From contig ONGE01000004.1 in NCBI GenBank assembly GCA_900317325.1, positions 1-64,000 on the forward strand: DNA of 64,000 bases, read 5' to 3'. This document shows, piece after piece, positions 51,063-60,023 of the stretch (its first letter is position 1; every line of letters begins with the position of its first letter). Position numbers and translations under genes: made by a program. The notes below the pieces were generated by a model that was not told the origin of the DNA, did no database searches, and was given only the letters and a program-made list of their open reading frames with translations. Source of the DNA: an uncultured Prevotellaceae bacterium (lineage in GTDB: Bacteria > Bacteroidota > Bacteroidia > Bacteroidales > Muribaculaceae).

Positions 51063-52052
51063 TTATTCCCAGTCCTGGATGCGGCATTGTTGCTTGGGGA
51101 TGGCGCTGGAGAAGGTGAGGCCCGTGCGGCGCTCGACCTCGGCGACGGTGACGGCATACTTGCTGATGCCGCCGGGGCAGGGCTTGTTGTCGTAGATGAA
51201 GGCGATGGCACGGCCTTGCTCGGGGGCATACACGACCTTGAAGAAGGCATCGGGCACGGCGATGTTCTGCTTGTCCTTACCGATGCGCGCGGGATTCTTG
51301 CCCATGATGGGACCTGTATAGACCATCAGTCGCTTGTCGCGCTTGGCCCAGCGGTGAACCTTCTCCTCGAGCACGCGCCAGTGGTCATTGTTGAGTTTGG
51401 TGTCTTGCGGGCACATGTTGGTCATGTAGAAGCACTCCTTCATCGGGGTTTTGTCCCATCGCATATCCATTGCGGGTGCCATGTGGCCACGGCTGTAGCC
51501 GCTGCCGCGGTACTCCCAGTTCTCGGGGCAGGACTTGACATTGTTATCCCGGGCATAGTTGTAGTTCTTGCGCACCTCGTGGTCGGGAGCATCGGCCATG
51601 GAGACCATCGTCGCCGTCAGTTCATAGGCTACACAGTTGGGAATCCTCAACGACGGGTTGAAGTTCACACGGATGGCTTGATAGTTCAGCACCTCGTTGG
51701 ACACGCCTTTGGGAATGCCCACTGCCAGCAGTGCGTTGCTGTTCTGCTGCGGCACCACAGTCTTGGCTGCCGTCTTGCCGATGGTGGGAACGCTTACCAG
51801 GGGCGAGGCGATTGAGGATTGCTGCCCCAGTTTATTTTTCTTGCCTGACTTCTTGAAAGCCTTCGCCTTTTTCTTGTCTTTCTTGGCCTGATTCTTTTTC
51901 TGTTTTTTGGTTTTCTTCTTGCCCTTGGTTTTGCTCTTGGCCTGGGCACACCACTGGCTGGTGACCTCATTGTCGCCCATCACTTGCGGTGGCAGGGCTC
52001 CACCCATGACCATCACCGCTGCCAGTAACCAAATCTTTACTATTCGCTTCAT
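51063..52052 (-). CDS. exported DNA/RNA non-specific endonuclease (NUC), copy 1
   Basis: 329 residues. A signal peptide (KIWLLAAVMVMGGALPPQVMG) is followed by an extended Lys-rich linker (residues ~38-75) and the NUC domain: YSRGHMAPAMDMRWD near 187 (the DRGH motif with Ser for Asp; catalytic His190), FYMTNMCPQDTKLNN near 210 (Asn for metal), VYTGPIMG near 247 and PDAFFKVVY. It should degrade extracellular DNA and RNA. Tandem with a second, divergent copy at 52,108 upstream. Confidence 0.88.
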   Translation of the reverse strand: MKRIVKIWLLAAVMVMGGALPPQVMGDNEVTSQWCAQAKSKTKGKKKTKKQKKNQAKKDKKKAKAFKKSGKKNKLGQQSSIASPLVSVPTIGKTAAKTVVPQQNSNALLAVGIPKGVSNEVLNYQAIRVNFNPSLRIPNCVAYELTATMVSMADAPDHEVRKNYNYARDNNVKSCPENWEYRGSGYSRGHMAPAMDMRWDKTPMKECFYMTNMCPQDTKLNNDHWRVLEEKVHRWAKRDKRLMVYTGPIMGKNPARIGKDKQNIAVPDAFFKVVYAPEQGRAIAFIYDNKPCPGGISKYAVTVAEVERRTGLTFSSAIPKQQCRIQDWE

Positions 52053-52107
52053 TTATTTTGCTATTAATCTCACTAACCTCTAATCACTGTTTATTGCTCA
52101 TGGCGCA

Positions 52108-52947
52108 TCAATTCAGCCATGCGTCGAGATTGATGGTGCTCTCCAACCGTTCTTGCTCATTAAGGGGCAGGGTGGGGAAGAAGTCCAGCCCGGTCTTGCG
52201 CTCCACCTCATCGACGCTCACGGCATATTGCCGCAACCGGCCGCCGCTGTGGCCGTTGGGGTAGATGAAGGCGATGGCGCGCACGGGTCTCACGCAGGGC
52301 GCCATGATGACCTTGTAGTAGGCGCCCGGCACCGTCACATGGCTGTTTGCCAGCGTCGTGTCGCCCTCGGCGACGACTGGCCCGGTGAACACCAACAGCG
52401 CACTGTCGCGTGCAGTCCACTCGCGCACTTTCTCCTCGAGTTTGGCCCAACCGCCCTCGTTCAGGGCCTTGTGCATCGGGCAGATGTTGGTCATCAAGAA
52501 CGACTGTCGCATGGCCGTCTCGCTCCACTTCAGGTCGCCGGCTGGCACCAGATGGCCGCGGTCCATGCCGCAGCCGGCATAGTCCTGCGGCGACGGGCAC
52601 CCCTTCACGCCGCTGTCCTGCATGAACTCGTTACCGCGCTCGGCAGTTCCGTTCAGCTCGTTGCTAACGAGCTCATAAACCGCACAGTTGGCGATGCCGC
52701 GGGTGCTGTTGAAGTGCACGGCGAAGGCTTCGCCGTAGTTCACCAGCGTGTCGCTCATGCCACGGGGCCCGCCGACGGTCATCAGACTGTCGCGCCCACC
52801 CTCGCTCAAGGGCACCAGATGTGGAGCATTGTTGTTCACGATAACGCGATATAGCAAAAAGCATACCAACGCCACCGTCAAGCCCCACAAAAGGAACCTG
52901 ACGGCATCGCCCCACCGCTGCCACAACTGCTCAACACGCTTTTTCAT
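52108..52947 (-). CDS. membrane-anchored DNA/RNA non-specific endonuclease (NUC), copy 2
   Basis: About 279 residues. An N-terminal membrane anchor (FLLWGLTVALVCFLLYRVIV) rather than a cleaved signal precedes the NUC domain: MDRGHLVPAGDLKWSE (the full DRGH motif), FLMTNICPMHKALNEGGW and VFTGPVV, then VPGAYYKVI. Paralogue of the downstream gene, with the canonical Asp that copy 1 lacks. The open frame extends to 53,019, but this overlaps a small reading frame ending at 52,955. ATG 52,947 (MKKRVEQ), 7 bp after that stop, is the better start. Confidence 0.85.
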   Translation of the reverse strand: MKKRVEQLWQRWGDAVRFLLWGLTVALVCFLLYRVIVNNNAPHLVPLSEGGRDSLMTVGGPRGMSDTLVNYGEAFAVHFNSTRGIANCAVYELVSNELNGTAERGNEFMQDSGVKGCPSPQDYAGCGMDRGHLVPAGDLKWSETAMRQSFLMTNICPMHKALNEGGWAKLEEKVREWTARDSALLVFTGPVVAEGDTTLANSHVTVPGAYYKVIMAPCVRPVRAIAFIYPNGHSGGRLRQYAVSVDEVERKTGLDFFPTLPLNEQERLESTINLDAWLN

Positions 52948-52954
52948 AAGTTCG

Positions 52955-53062
52955 TCATTCTGCCCTGCGGATGAGGGCATGGCGGTAAAGTAATGAAGCC
53001 AAGAAGAGTACTTCGGCAATACCTACAATGAGGAGATAAAGATTTCGGTTTATATTTTGCAT
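52955..53062 (-). CDS. candidate 35-residue single-TM micro-protein
   Basis: Too short for ordinary gene calling. The frame begins MQNINRNLYLLIVGIAEVLF, continues LASLLYRHALIRRAE and stops at 52,955. One hydrophobic helix is flanked by positive charges, a plausible membrane micro-protein. It lies between the 210-residue membrane protein (stop 53,110) and the NUC copy 2 start at 52,947 with 7-bp spacing, as expected for a real gene in the transcript. There is no clear Shine-Dalgarno site. Confidence 0.5.
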   Translation of the reverse strand: MQNINRNLYLLIVGIAEVLFLASLLYRHALIRRAE

Positions 53063-53109
53063 AATCAATTCTTTTTGATTAGCGTAGTCAAAGAACCGCA
53101 CTATCGGTC

Positions 53110-53742
53110 TCATTTGTTCCTTTTATGCAAGAAGACAAAGAGGAGATCGGTCCCGATCCAGGCAATACCAAGGCAAATCAATATAACCACCATCAAGTGC
53201 TTGTCAACAGGACTGATGCTGAGGATTAGAGCCATCAAAGCGGAGACAATCGCGAACACTCGTTTTTTTCTGATCAGCAGTTTGAACTGCTCCTCATTGG
53301 TGACGCGCATCGATGACCGGATGGGGATGAAGAACAACGGATGATAGGCAAATATGAGAGCCGCGATGGCCCCGATGAAGAGAAGCACATATTCTTCCAA
53401 TAAGCCGTCGTTGCCTCGTGACTCAAACGTGTGGGTGACAAACCCGAAGACTACCGAGCCGGCAAGAATCAGGGCCGTTGCAATCTCAAAGATAGTTCCC
53501 TCGCGAGTGCGCGGCACCTTTTTATGCTCAAGCGCCCGTTCTATTTTATCTTCAACCCTGTCTTCTTGGGTCTTGACCTCGGGGTAGATAACATAGAAAA
53601 CCAGAGCGCAAAGGCCAACGATGGCTCCAAATAACGATGCGACAAGGTTATCAATCCGGCCAGCTGCATAGAGTACTAGAATCAACGCCAATGCTATGAC
53701 AATGACTGTGGTTATCAGTTTATTTGTTTTCTTGCGGTCCAT
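53110..53742 (-). CDS. membrane protein, module of a repeated family
   Basis: 210 residues with about six hydrophobic segments. RTREGTIFEIATALILAGSV in the middle matches the same module in the two upstream membrane proteins, after which come LLFIGAIAALIFAYHP and the basic MRVTNEEQFKLLIRKKRVFA, IVSALMALIL. Function unknown. It is part of a minus-strand run starting with the RHH gene at 56,366: 36 bp after the 363-residue protein. It carries one copy of the module where the others carry one or two. Confidence 0.7.
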   Translation of the reverse strand: MDRKKTNKLITTVIVIALALILVLYAAGRIDNLVASLFGAIVGLCALVFYVIYPEVKTQEDRVEDKIERALEHKKVPRTREGTIFEIATALILAGSVVFGFVTHTFESRGNDGLLEEYVLLFIGAIAALIFAYHPLFFIPIRSSMRVTNEEQFKLLIRKKRVFAIVSALMALILSISPVDKHLMVVILICLGIAWIGTDLLFVFLHKRNK

Positions 53743-53778
53743 GACTTTCTCGTTTCGTTGTTAATGATTTTCTTGAGC

Positions 53779-54870
53779 TTATTCTTTGTCCGTTTCGTCA
53801 TCTTTCAACTCATTCCTGATCAAGTTTCGATAGAAGAGATCAATAAAGAGGATAACGGCAAAGAAATGTTGTGCAATGAAGTCCATCGGCCCGATTGTTC
53901 CCTTGTAAGGCTGATACACGACCAGCATGGCTGCAACGGCACATCCGACGGCCAGAAGGTGATAGAGCTCAATGTTCTTGATGAGCTGACGACTATTGGT
54001 GAAACTCTCCGACCGATTCATCCAGCGCGGGCAATAGGTGATGATGAGTGCGATAACGGCAAGCACCGAGTAACAGATCAGCTGAATGACCGTTAAATCC
54101 AAGATGCTCTTTCCCGCTAACTGGCGGGTGTGCCAGGCCGCATACCATGTGCCGGCGAGAATGAGGATTGTCACAGCCTCGAAGACAAAGGCAGAAAGTG
54201 TGTGGGGCACTCTCACCTCGTTGATGTTGAACTTGCCAGCGCCGTTCTGTTGATTGGGAGCACCCTTGATCACGAGACTGAAGATGAGTCGCAAGGCAAC
54301 GTACAAGATACAACCGAAAAAGGTGAGATTGGCGGAACCCTTCCATGGAAGGAACACGATGGCTAGTGAAAACAGTGCCAATGCTACCGAGCGCACGCGC
54401 AAGCGGCGGCTCTTGACGATATCGGCAGCCGTGGCTTTGGGATGAATCTCACCTTCCCTTGAATCGGGGTAGTAGGCTACCCCGAGCATGCCGCAAACCG
54501 TGATCGCGAGGGGGATGATGAAGACATAAAGCACCTTGTCGACTGTCCATGCCTTGTAGCAAGCCACGGCAAACATGGCGGCAAGCACAATCTCGAGGAT
54601 GGTGCTGCCTACCGTTCGTGGCAGTTCTACCATGTCATCGGTATTGCTCAGGTCGATGTCCTCTGTCTCTTGTTTGGGAGGAGCCAGTGACGGGTACTTC
54701 TTACGGATGATTTGCTTAGCGGCGAAGAAGGCGACAATGACTCCGGCGCATAGTGCCAATGAGACTCCACTGTTGATGATGTGCGTTGAGTGAAGTTCCT
54801 TGATAATGAGTACGAGGACCAATGAAACCACTCCAAGAGCAATATTCACTATTCTGTTAGTATTATTCAT
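53779..54870 (-). CDS. membrane protein with two copies of the repeated module
   Basis: 363 residues with roughly ten hydrophobic segments. LPRTVGSTILEIVLAAMFAV near residue 80 and HTLSAFVFEAVTILILAGTW near 225 are two copies of the (R/H)-T-x-x-(T/A)-x-x-x-E-(I/A)-x-T/L-x-x-L motif that also occurs in the 210- and 375-residue neighbours. YYPDSREGEIHPKA and YCPRWMNRSESFTNSRQLIK are the equivalent cytoplasmic loops. The protein appears to have arisen by internal duplication. Role unknown. Confidence 0.7.
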   Translation of the reverse strand: MNNTNRIVNIALGVVSLVLVLIIKELHSTHIINSGVSLALCAGVIVAFFAAKQIIRKKYPSLAPPKQETEDIDLSNTDDMVELPRTVGSTILEIVLAAMFAVACYKAWTVDKVLYVFIIPLAITVCGMLGVAYYPDSREGEIHPKATAADIVKSRRLRVRSVALALFSLAIVFLPWKGSANLTFFGCILYVALRLIFSLVIKGAPNQQNGAGKFNINEVRVPHTLSAFVFEAVTILILAGTWYAAWHTRQLAGKSILDLTVIQLICYSVLAVIALIITYCPRWMNRSESFTNSRQLIKNIELYHLLAVGCAVAAMLVVYQPYKGTIGPMDFIAQHFFAVILFIDLFYRNLIRNELKDDETDKE

Positions 54871-54933
54871 AGCTGTACTTTTTTGGGTTTTTAGGTGAGA
54901 TTGTTGTTGCCTTTCAAAAATGCGAAGGCCGAT

Positions 54934-55011
54934 TCATTTCGCCCTGCCGATGAGGATGACCATGAATGTAACACCCAGCAGGTTGAATGCGCTATTGCTG
55001 TTAAGTTTCAT
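54934..55011 (-). CDS. candidate 25-residue membrane micro-protein with strong RBS
   Basis: A GAAAGGAGGGACGTT sequence precedes ATG 55,011 on the minus strand, the strongest Shine-Dalgarno site seen in this window. The product begins MKLNSNSAF and ends LIGRAK, with one hydrophobic helix (NLLGVTFMVILIG). It fills the gap between the 375- and 363-residue membrane proteins (31 bp after the first, 63 bp before the second). The good ribosome site in a group that seldom uses them supports reality. Confidence 0.6.
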   Translation of the reverse strand: MKLNSNSAFNLLGVTFMVILIGRAK

Positions 55012-55042
55012 AACGTCCCTCCTTTCTGTGACAGGTACAAAA

Positions 55043-56170
55043 TTATTTGGCTCTTTTGCTGAAATAATTGAAAATGAAGTAAGTTCCAAAGAACATGACC
55101 AGTATCGCGATGAGCAAAGTGACGGCGTCGACGATATTGTGCTTTATATCAATAGCCAGAATCAAGCTGATAATGGCAAGTTCAACACCATCGACCCGGT
55201 TCTCGAGGACACTCAGGCGGAATTGCCTGATGTTTTCGAGGCTATCGTCGGCCTTGGCAAACTTAACGGCCCCAACAAGCTGGTTCATGGCCATGTAAGC
55301 TGCCAGGATGATGAAGATCACTCTTGTGGAATGGCGCAAGGAATCAGTCTTGATGACATCTAAGGATAGCAACACAAAACACATTGCCGTCAGGATGATG
55401 AAGCCTGTCACGATGTAAAAGCCTATCTCCACCTTGTCATGGGCGACTTGAATGTTGCTGGAATCAAAGGCCTTGTCACTCACTTGGCCCGAAGTGGAAA
55501 CGTTCGTGCCTTGCGCCGATTTTTTCTTGCGGTCGAAGTAGAACTCGACAAGAAGAGCAGCAAGGATAATTACAAAAAAGTTCTCCCTGATATCCAAGAC
55601 GGGCGAGAGCACTGCCATGATGGCACAGATCAATGCATAAACCTGTTGCTTTTTCACTGAAAGACTGATTTGGCTCATCTCCTTTTGCTTCTCGGCATCG
55701 TGCAACAAGAACGGGAAACGAGCCCAGATAAGTGCCGTTACCGAACCGATCGTCAAGATAACAGCCCCGCCGATGTGCTCCCAGTCCATCTGGTGCTTGC
55801 TCCAGAATATGCCCCATGTGGCAAGGAGCAGGAGCACGGTCAACGCTTCCATGATAACCTTGGTGGGAGAACTGTGGACCTTGATATTGTAGATATTCAT
55901 CCCTTGAGCTGTTTCGCTCACGGCTCCTGTCGAGGTCCTGTTCTTGTGCGCTTGCAAGATCTCATTTTCGACTTCGATTCGGCGGGAGCGGTAGGCCCAC
56001 CAGTATAATGCTGCCAGGATAACCGCTGTTGTCGCGATAACTGCTGCCATGCCCGCTGTGCCAAGTTGTTGCGAAAACACACCCAGGACGCTGCCAGCTG
56101 CGATAGCCGTGCCGTAGGTCAGAACATTCCACAACAATGTCTGCCTCTTATTGTTAAACTTGGGTTTCAT
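55043..56170 (-). CDS. membrane protein of the repeated-module family
   Basis: About 375 residues with around ten hydrophobic segments. HSSPTKVIMEALTVLLLLAT near residue 110 and HDKVEIGFYIVTGFIILTAM near 250 correspond to the module of the two downstream proteins, with RFPFLLHDAEKQKEMSQISL as the loop. The open frame reaches 56,332, but that stretch is antisense-type text overlapping the RHH gene; ATG 56,170 (MKPKFNNKRQ) overlaps the RHH stop by 17 bp and is preferred. Function unknown. Confidence 0.7.
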   Translation of the reverse strand: MKPKFNNKRQTLLWNVLTYGTAIAAGSVLGVFSQQLGTAGMAAVIATTAVILAALYWWAYRSRRIEVENEILQAHKNRTSTGAVSETAQGMNIYNIKVHSSPTKVIMEALTVLLLLATWGIFWSKHQMDWEHIGGAVILTIGSVTALIWARFPFLLHDAEKQKEMSQISLSVKKQQVYALICAIMAVLSPVLDIRENFFVIILAALLVEFYFDRKKKSAQGTNVSTSGQVSDKAFDSSNIQVAHDKVEIGFYIVTGFIILTAMCFVLLSLDVIKTDSLRHSTRVIFIILAAYMAMNQLVGAVKFAKADDSLENIRQFRLSVLENRVDGVELAIISLILAIDIKHNIVDAVTLLIAILVMFFGTYFIFNYFSKRAK

Positions 56171-56366
56171 CGCTATTCTCCTCCACGTTATCGGTTTCAC
56201 TTTTTTTCTTCTTGGGCAGACGGCGGGCCTTGCGCAGCGCCTCGGTGATGATCCACTGCAACTGACCGTTGGTCGAGCGGAACTCGTCGGCTGCCCACTT
56301 CTCAATGGCATCCATCGTGTCGCTGTCGACACGCAGGATAAAACTTTTTGTGGCTTTCTTTGCCAT
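56154..56366 (-). CDS. Arc-like ribbon-helix-helix DNA-binding protein
   Basis: 70 residues: KSFILRVDSDTMDAIEKWAA and EFRSTNGQLQWIITEALRKA form the strand-helix-helix of the Arc/MetJ fold, then RRLPKKKKSE. The combination 'Arc-like RHH next to an SPFH protein' is common in Bacteroidetes and other bacteria. It heads the membrane-protein operon (overlaps the next gene by 17 bp) and follows the SPFH gene by 121 bp in the same direction. It may repress its own operon. Confidence 0.85.
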   Translation of the reverse strand: MAKKATKSFILRVDSDTMDAIEKWAADEFRSTNGQLQWIITEALRKARRLPKKKKSETDNVEENSDETQV

Positions 56367-56487
56367 AGTCTGCTAATGATTTGGGCGGGTTCTTAATGCG
56401 AATTCCGCAAATGGTGCTGATTTCACGAATTGTTATAAAGTTCGCTAAATCCGTTGAATTCGCGAAATTCGCATTATCCCCGCAGGG

Positions 56488-57456
56488 TTACATATTCAGT
56501 GTGCCAGTGTTGACAACAGGCTGGGCCTGTTCGTCGGCGCACAGGACAACGAGCAGGTTGCTCACCATCGAGGCCTTCTTGTCGTCGTCAAGTTCAACGA
56601 TCTCCTCGCTCGAGAGTTTGTCAAGGGCCATCTTCACCATGCTCACGGCACCCTCGACGATCTTCTCGCGGGCGGTGATGATGGCGCTGGCCTGCTGGCG
56701 GCGCAGCATCACGGCAGCAATTTCGGGAGCATAGGCCAGGTAATTGATGCGGGCCTCGACCACCTCGATGCCGGCCAGCGACAGTCGCTCGTTGAGCCTC
56801 TCCTCGAGTTGCTCGTTGATCTCGTCGCCACCCGAGCGCAGGGTCAGCTCCTTGGTGTTCTCGTCATTGTCGTCGTAGGCATACAAGCCGGCCACCTGCC
56901 TCAGGGCAGCATAGCTCTGCACGCTCACGAAGTCCTCCAGGGCGCGCATCAGGCCCTTGGCATTACCGCTCAGCGTGCCGTCGGTTGAGGCCATGGTCTG
57001 CGAGTCCACCTCGAACAGGGCCTTGTAGGTGTCCTTCAGTCTCCAGACCAGCACCAGGCCGATCATCACGGGGTTACCCACCTTGTCGTTGACCTTGATG
57101 GGCTCGGCGTCCAGGTTGCGGGCGCGCAGCGACACTTTCTTGGTGCCATAGAAGGGGTTGATCCAGTAGAAGCCCGTCTTGGTGAACGTGCCGCTGTACT
57201 TGCCGAACCATGTGGTCACCCTGGCAGTGTTGGGCTCAAGCATCATGAAACCGCCTAATATAAATAAGGTGAGAATGATGAACAGGATGCTCACGATGAG
57301 CAGTGCAGTGGGCAGCCAACCGTGATGGGGCTGGTCATACATCATGATGCTCTCGTAGATGCCCCATACCGAGAGGATAGGCAACAGGATGACAACAAAC
57401 AACATTAAAAATCCGTTCAGGATTGTGCCTTTGAAATTGAATTCTTTCGTTTCCAT
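56488..57456 (-). CDS. SPFH (band 7 / stomatin) domain membrane protein
   Basis: 322 residues. Two N-terminal membrane segments ([20 protein letters not shown] and [20 protein letters not shown]) are followed by the SPFH domain: [60 protein letters not shown] and [20 protein letters not shown], then a [17 protein letters not shown] coiled coil. SPFH proteins form membrane rings or rafts that hold proteases or transporters. It is followed by the RHH gene; a promoter lies upstream at 57,517. Confidence 0.9.
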   Translation of the reverse strand: METKEFNFKGTILNGFLMLFVVILLPILSVWGIYESIMMYDQPHHGWLPTALLIVSILFIILTLFILGGFMMLEPNTARVTTWFGKYSGTFTKTGFYWINPFYGTKKVSLRARNLDAEPIKVNDKVGNPVMIGLVLVWRLKDTYKALFEVDSQTMASTDGTLSGNAKGLMRALEDFVSVQSYAALRQVAGLYAYDDNDENTKELTLRSGGDEINEQLEERLNERLSLAGIEVVEARINYLAYAPEIAAVMLRRQQASAIITAREKIVEGAVSMVKMALDKLSSEEIVELDDDKKASMVSNLLVVLCADEQAQPVVNTGTLNM

Positions 57457-57920
57457 AATCGTAGAAGTTGAAAAGTTAATATTCAGTTTTATTAAAATGA
57501 TATCGTTTTGATATCACAAAGATATAGGCAATTTTTGGACCGACAATGGATATTGCCAAATATTTAACACATTTTAACTATTTTGCCTTTTATCGGTATC
57601 TGTTCGGTCCTTTGACCTCACGCAAAGGCGCAAAAGACGCTAAGCTTTTATAATCAAGGATTTTATCAATGGTTATGAACGGTCATCAAGAACAATCATT
57701 GTTAGCATTTGTTCAGTGACTGGGAAAGCATGATACATGATAAATTTCTTAAAATTAGCATCTTGTGACTTGGCTTCTAATCGTGGAATCAAACAGACTG
57801 AAAAATATGACTTTCAGTCCCAATTTTTTATTCGTGATTATATGAGGTTTCAATGATTTTTTTTTACTTTTGCTTGTTGAACCGAATATCTAGTCTTAAC
57901 CAACTATAACTAACCAAAAA
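57457..57920. other. divergent intergenic region between SPFH and LRR genes
   Basis: 464 bp without a gene. It holds the SPFH promoter (57,517-57,547), the phrase CTCACGCAAAGGCGCAAAAG near 57,620, common in intergenic repeats, and a TACTTTTG (57,865-57,872) that could be the -7 element of the LRR gene, with no clear -33 partner. Confidence 0.6.
57517..57547 (-). promoter_or_regulatory. promoter of the SPFH gene
   Basis: On the minus strand TATCTTTG (57,517-57,524) is preceded at 19 nt by ATTG (57,544-57,547), one mismatch from the TTTG consensus. Confidence 0.55.
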
Positions 57921-59903
57921 ATGAAGATTATGAGTACAATTACATTTAAATTCCGATTGTTGGCCATCCTGGCCTGTGTGCTGTGCGCCTTAGGCGCAAG
58001 CGCCTACGATTTCTATGTTGACAGTATCTATTACAACATCACTGGCCCCAACACTGTCGAGGTGACCAGCCAGAAAAACCGAGTACCTAGCTACACCGGT
58101 GACGTGGTCATTCCCGAAACGGTGACTCACGAAGACGTGACCTACACGGTCACCAGCATCGGTTACGAGGCTTTTTACAATTGTGTGGATTTGACCAGCA
58201 TTGAGATTCCGCAAACGGTAAAAACCCTACGAGATGGAGCGTTTAATCGCTGTAGGCGCTTGACCGAAGTTGTGGTACCCGATTCGGTTAATGTCATTGA
58301 AAACTGGGCTTTCTACGGTTGTGAGAAAATGGTGAGAGTGAATATACCTGAAGGCGTCACCAGAATCGGAGCGTATACTTTTTGTAATTGCAAAATGTTA
58401 CCCGAAATCACTCTTCCCGAAAGTCTTGAGATTTTAGGAAAAGAGGCGTTTTGTCATTGCGAAAGGCTCACCTATGTCTACATTCCCAAGAACGTACGTC
58501 AGATTGATGCCGAGGCGTTTTCCCTCTGTCTGCGTCTGAATACCATGGCTGTTGATCCCGAGAATCCCTATTTTGACTCACGTGACAATTGCAATGCCAT
58601 TATCCAGACGGCTACCAACACACTGGTTGCCGGTGGCTCGCAGACAGTGATTCCCAACACGGTCGAAACTATAGGTGATTATGCATTCTCCTACCGCCAG
58701 GATGTGGATTCCATCTACATTCCGAACTCGGTAAAGGCAATCGGTGCCTATGCATTCTACATTAGTTGCATCCATCAAGTGAATTTCCCGGATTCTCTCC
58801 AGAGGATTGGCGCCTACGCTTTTCAATACGCACATATCAAGAGCGCAATTCTCCCCAATACTGTTACCAGCATCGGTGGTCATTGTTTCGAAGACTGCCG
58901 TGAACTTGAAAATGTCAAGCTATCCCAGAATTTGACGATTCTCGAGGGTTCGTTATTTGATGGCTGTGTAGGCTTGAAGCATGTCATCATTCCTAACGGT
59001 GTGACCGAAATTCGATATAGTGCCTTTGCATGGTGCATGGGTTTAGAGAGCATCGTTATACCTGCATCGGTGACCAAGATTGACCGGAACCCCTTCCAGA
59101 GTTGTACGTCCTTGACCAGCATGGTCGTTGAGGAAGGAAACCCCGTCTTTGATTCACGTGATAACTGCAATGCTATTATCGAGACAGCGACAAATAAGCT
59201 CTATGCCGGTTGCTTGACGACGGTATTACCTAGCACCATTGACTCCATTGGCAATATGGCATTCTCCTATGCAGTGTATTCTGGCGAATGTCTGGATATT
59301 CCCGACAGGTTGAAGTTTATCGGATGGATGTCTTTTGACGGCAGTCCGAATTTGAAGAAAATATGTGGCGGTGATTCGCTTATTTACATTGAGTATTATG
59401 GCTTTGGCAGTTGCCATGAATTAAAGGAGATATACCTGGGCAAATCGCTCAAGACTATCAGTGAGGGTGCATTCTCAAACAGCGTTAAATTAACAACAGT
59501 TGTTCTTCAAGACTCTGTGAACTACATTGGGCCGCGCGCATTCGATAACAGCAAACTGCTGGAATCGTTCACTTGCAAGGCTCTGACTCCGCCTGAGCTT
59601 GGCACAAAGGCATTCCCTGACGAGGCGTTGGCCAATGCCACGCTCTATGTGCCGATGCGCACTATCGAGGACTACCGCAATGCCGACGGCTGGAAAGACT
59701 TTGCTCACATCGAGGGCATCTACCTGCCCGTTGACGCCAACGCCGACGGCAAGATCAACGTGAGCGACATCAACGCCATGCTCAATCGTCTGCTCAGCGG
59801 CGAGGAGATTACCGACCCCGTCTATGACATGAACTGCGATGGCGCGGTCAACGTCACCGACGTGATGCTGATGATCAACTACATCATGACCATGACCGAG
59901 TGA
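57921..59903 (+). CDS. secreted BspA-type leucine-rich-repeat protein with dockerin tail
   Basis: 660 residues. A signal peptide (FRLLAILACVLCALGASAYD) leads to many LRR_5 repeats of the form 'SIGxYAFxxCxxLxxVxIPxSV' (VTSIGYEAFYNCVDLTSIEI, and again at ~20-25-residue spacing to ~590). A SMVVEEGNPVFDSRDNCNAI insert occurs twice. The C-terminal ~55 residues (DANADGKINVSDINAMLNRL and MNCDGAVNVTDVMLMINYI) are a type I dockerin with two Ca-binding loops. BspA-type LRRs bind host or matrix proteins. The dockerin would attach the protein to a cohesin, which is not in this window. Confidence 0.9.
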   Translation: MKIMSTITFKFRLLAILACVLCALGASAYDFYVDSIYYNITGPNTVEVTSQKNRVPSYTGDVVIPETVTHEDVTYTVTSIGYEAFYNCVDLTSIEIPQTVKTLRDGAFNRCRRLTEVVVPDSVNVIENWAFYGCEKMVRVNIPEGVTRIGAYTFCNCKMLPEITLPESLEILGKEAFCHCERLTYVYIPKNVRQIDAEAFSLCLRLNTMAVDPENPYFDSRDNCNAIIQTATNTLVAGGSQTVIPNTVETIGDYAFSYRQDVDSIYIPNSVKAIGAYAFYISCIHQVNFPDSLQRIGAYAFQYAHIKSAILPNTVTSIGGHCFEDCRELENVKLSQNLTILEGSLFDGCVGLKHVIIPNGVTEIRYSAFAWCMGLESIVIPASVTKIDRNPFQSCTSLTSMVVEEGNPVFDSRDNCNAIIETATNKLYAGCLTTVLPSTIDSIGNMAFSYAVYSGECLDIPDRLKFIGWMSFDGSPNLKKICGGDSLIYIEYYGFGSCHELKEIYLGKSLKTISEGAFSNSVKLTTVVLQDSVNYIGPRAFDNSKLLESFTCKALTPPELGTKAFPDEALANATLYVPMRTIEDYRNADGWKDFAHIEGIYLPVDANADGKINVSDINAMLNRLLSGEEITDPVYDMNCDGAVNVTDVMLMINYIMTMTE

Positions 59904-60023
59904 ACAGGCATGATGATTGAGACCAGGTCTTGAAAATATTGATGATTGATGGTTTGTTGTCGTTTTTTCATTATCTTTGCCGATTGAAAAAGCATATAAC
60001 CATTAACACAACTGTATATCACT
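59904..60023. promoter_or_regulatory. pepT upstream region
   Basis: TATCTTTG at 59,972-59,979 is a good -7 element, 44 nt before the pepT ATG. No clear -33 box at the right spacing was seen, so the promoter call is partial. Confidence 0.5.

Noticed and set aside
52948-53019. A longer start for NUC copy 2 at 53,019
   Set aside because: It would overlap the 35-residue frame, and the extra residues are not signal-like; ATG 52,947 gives a proper membrane anchor.
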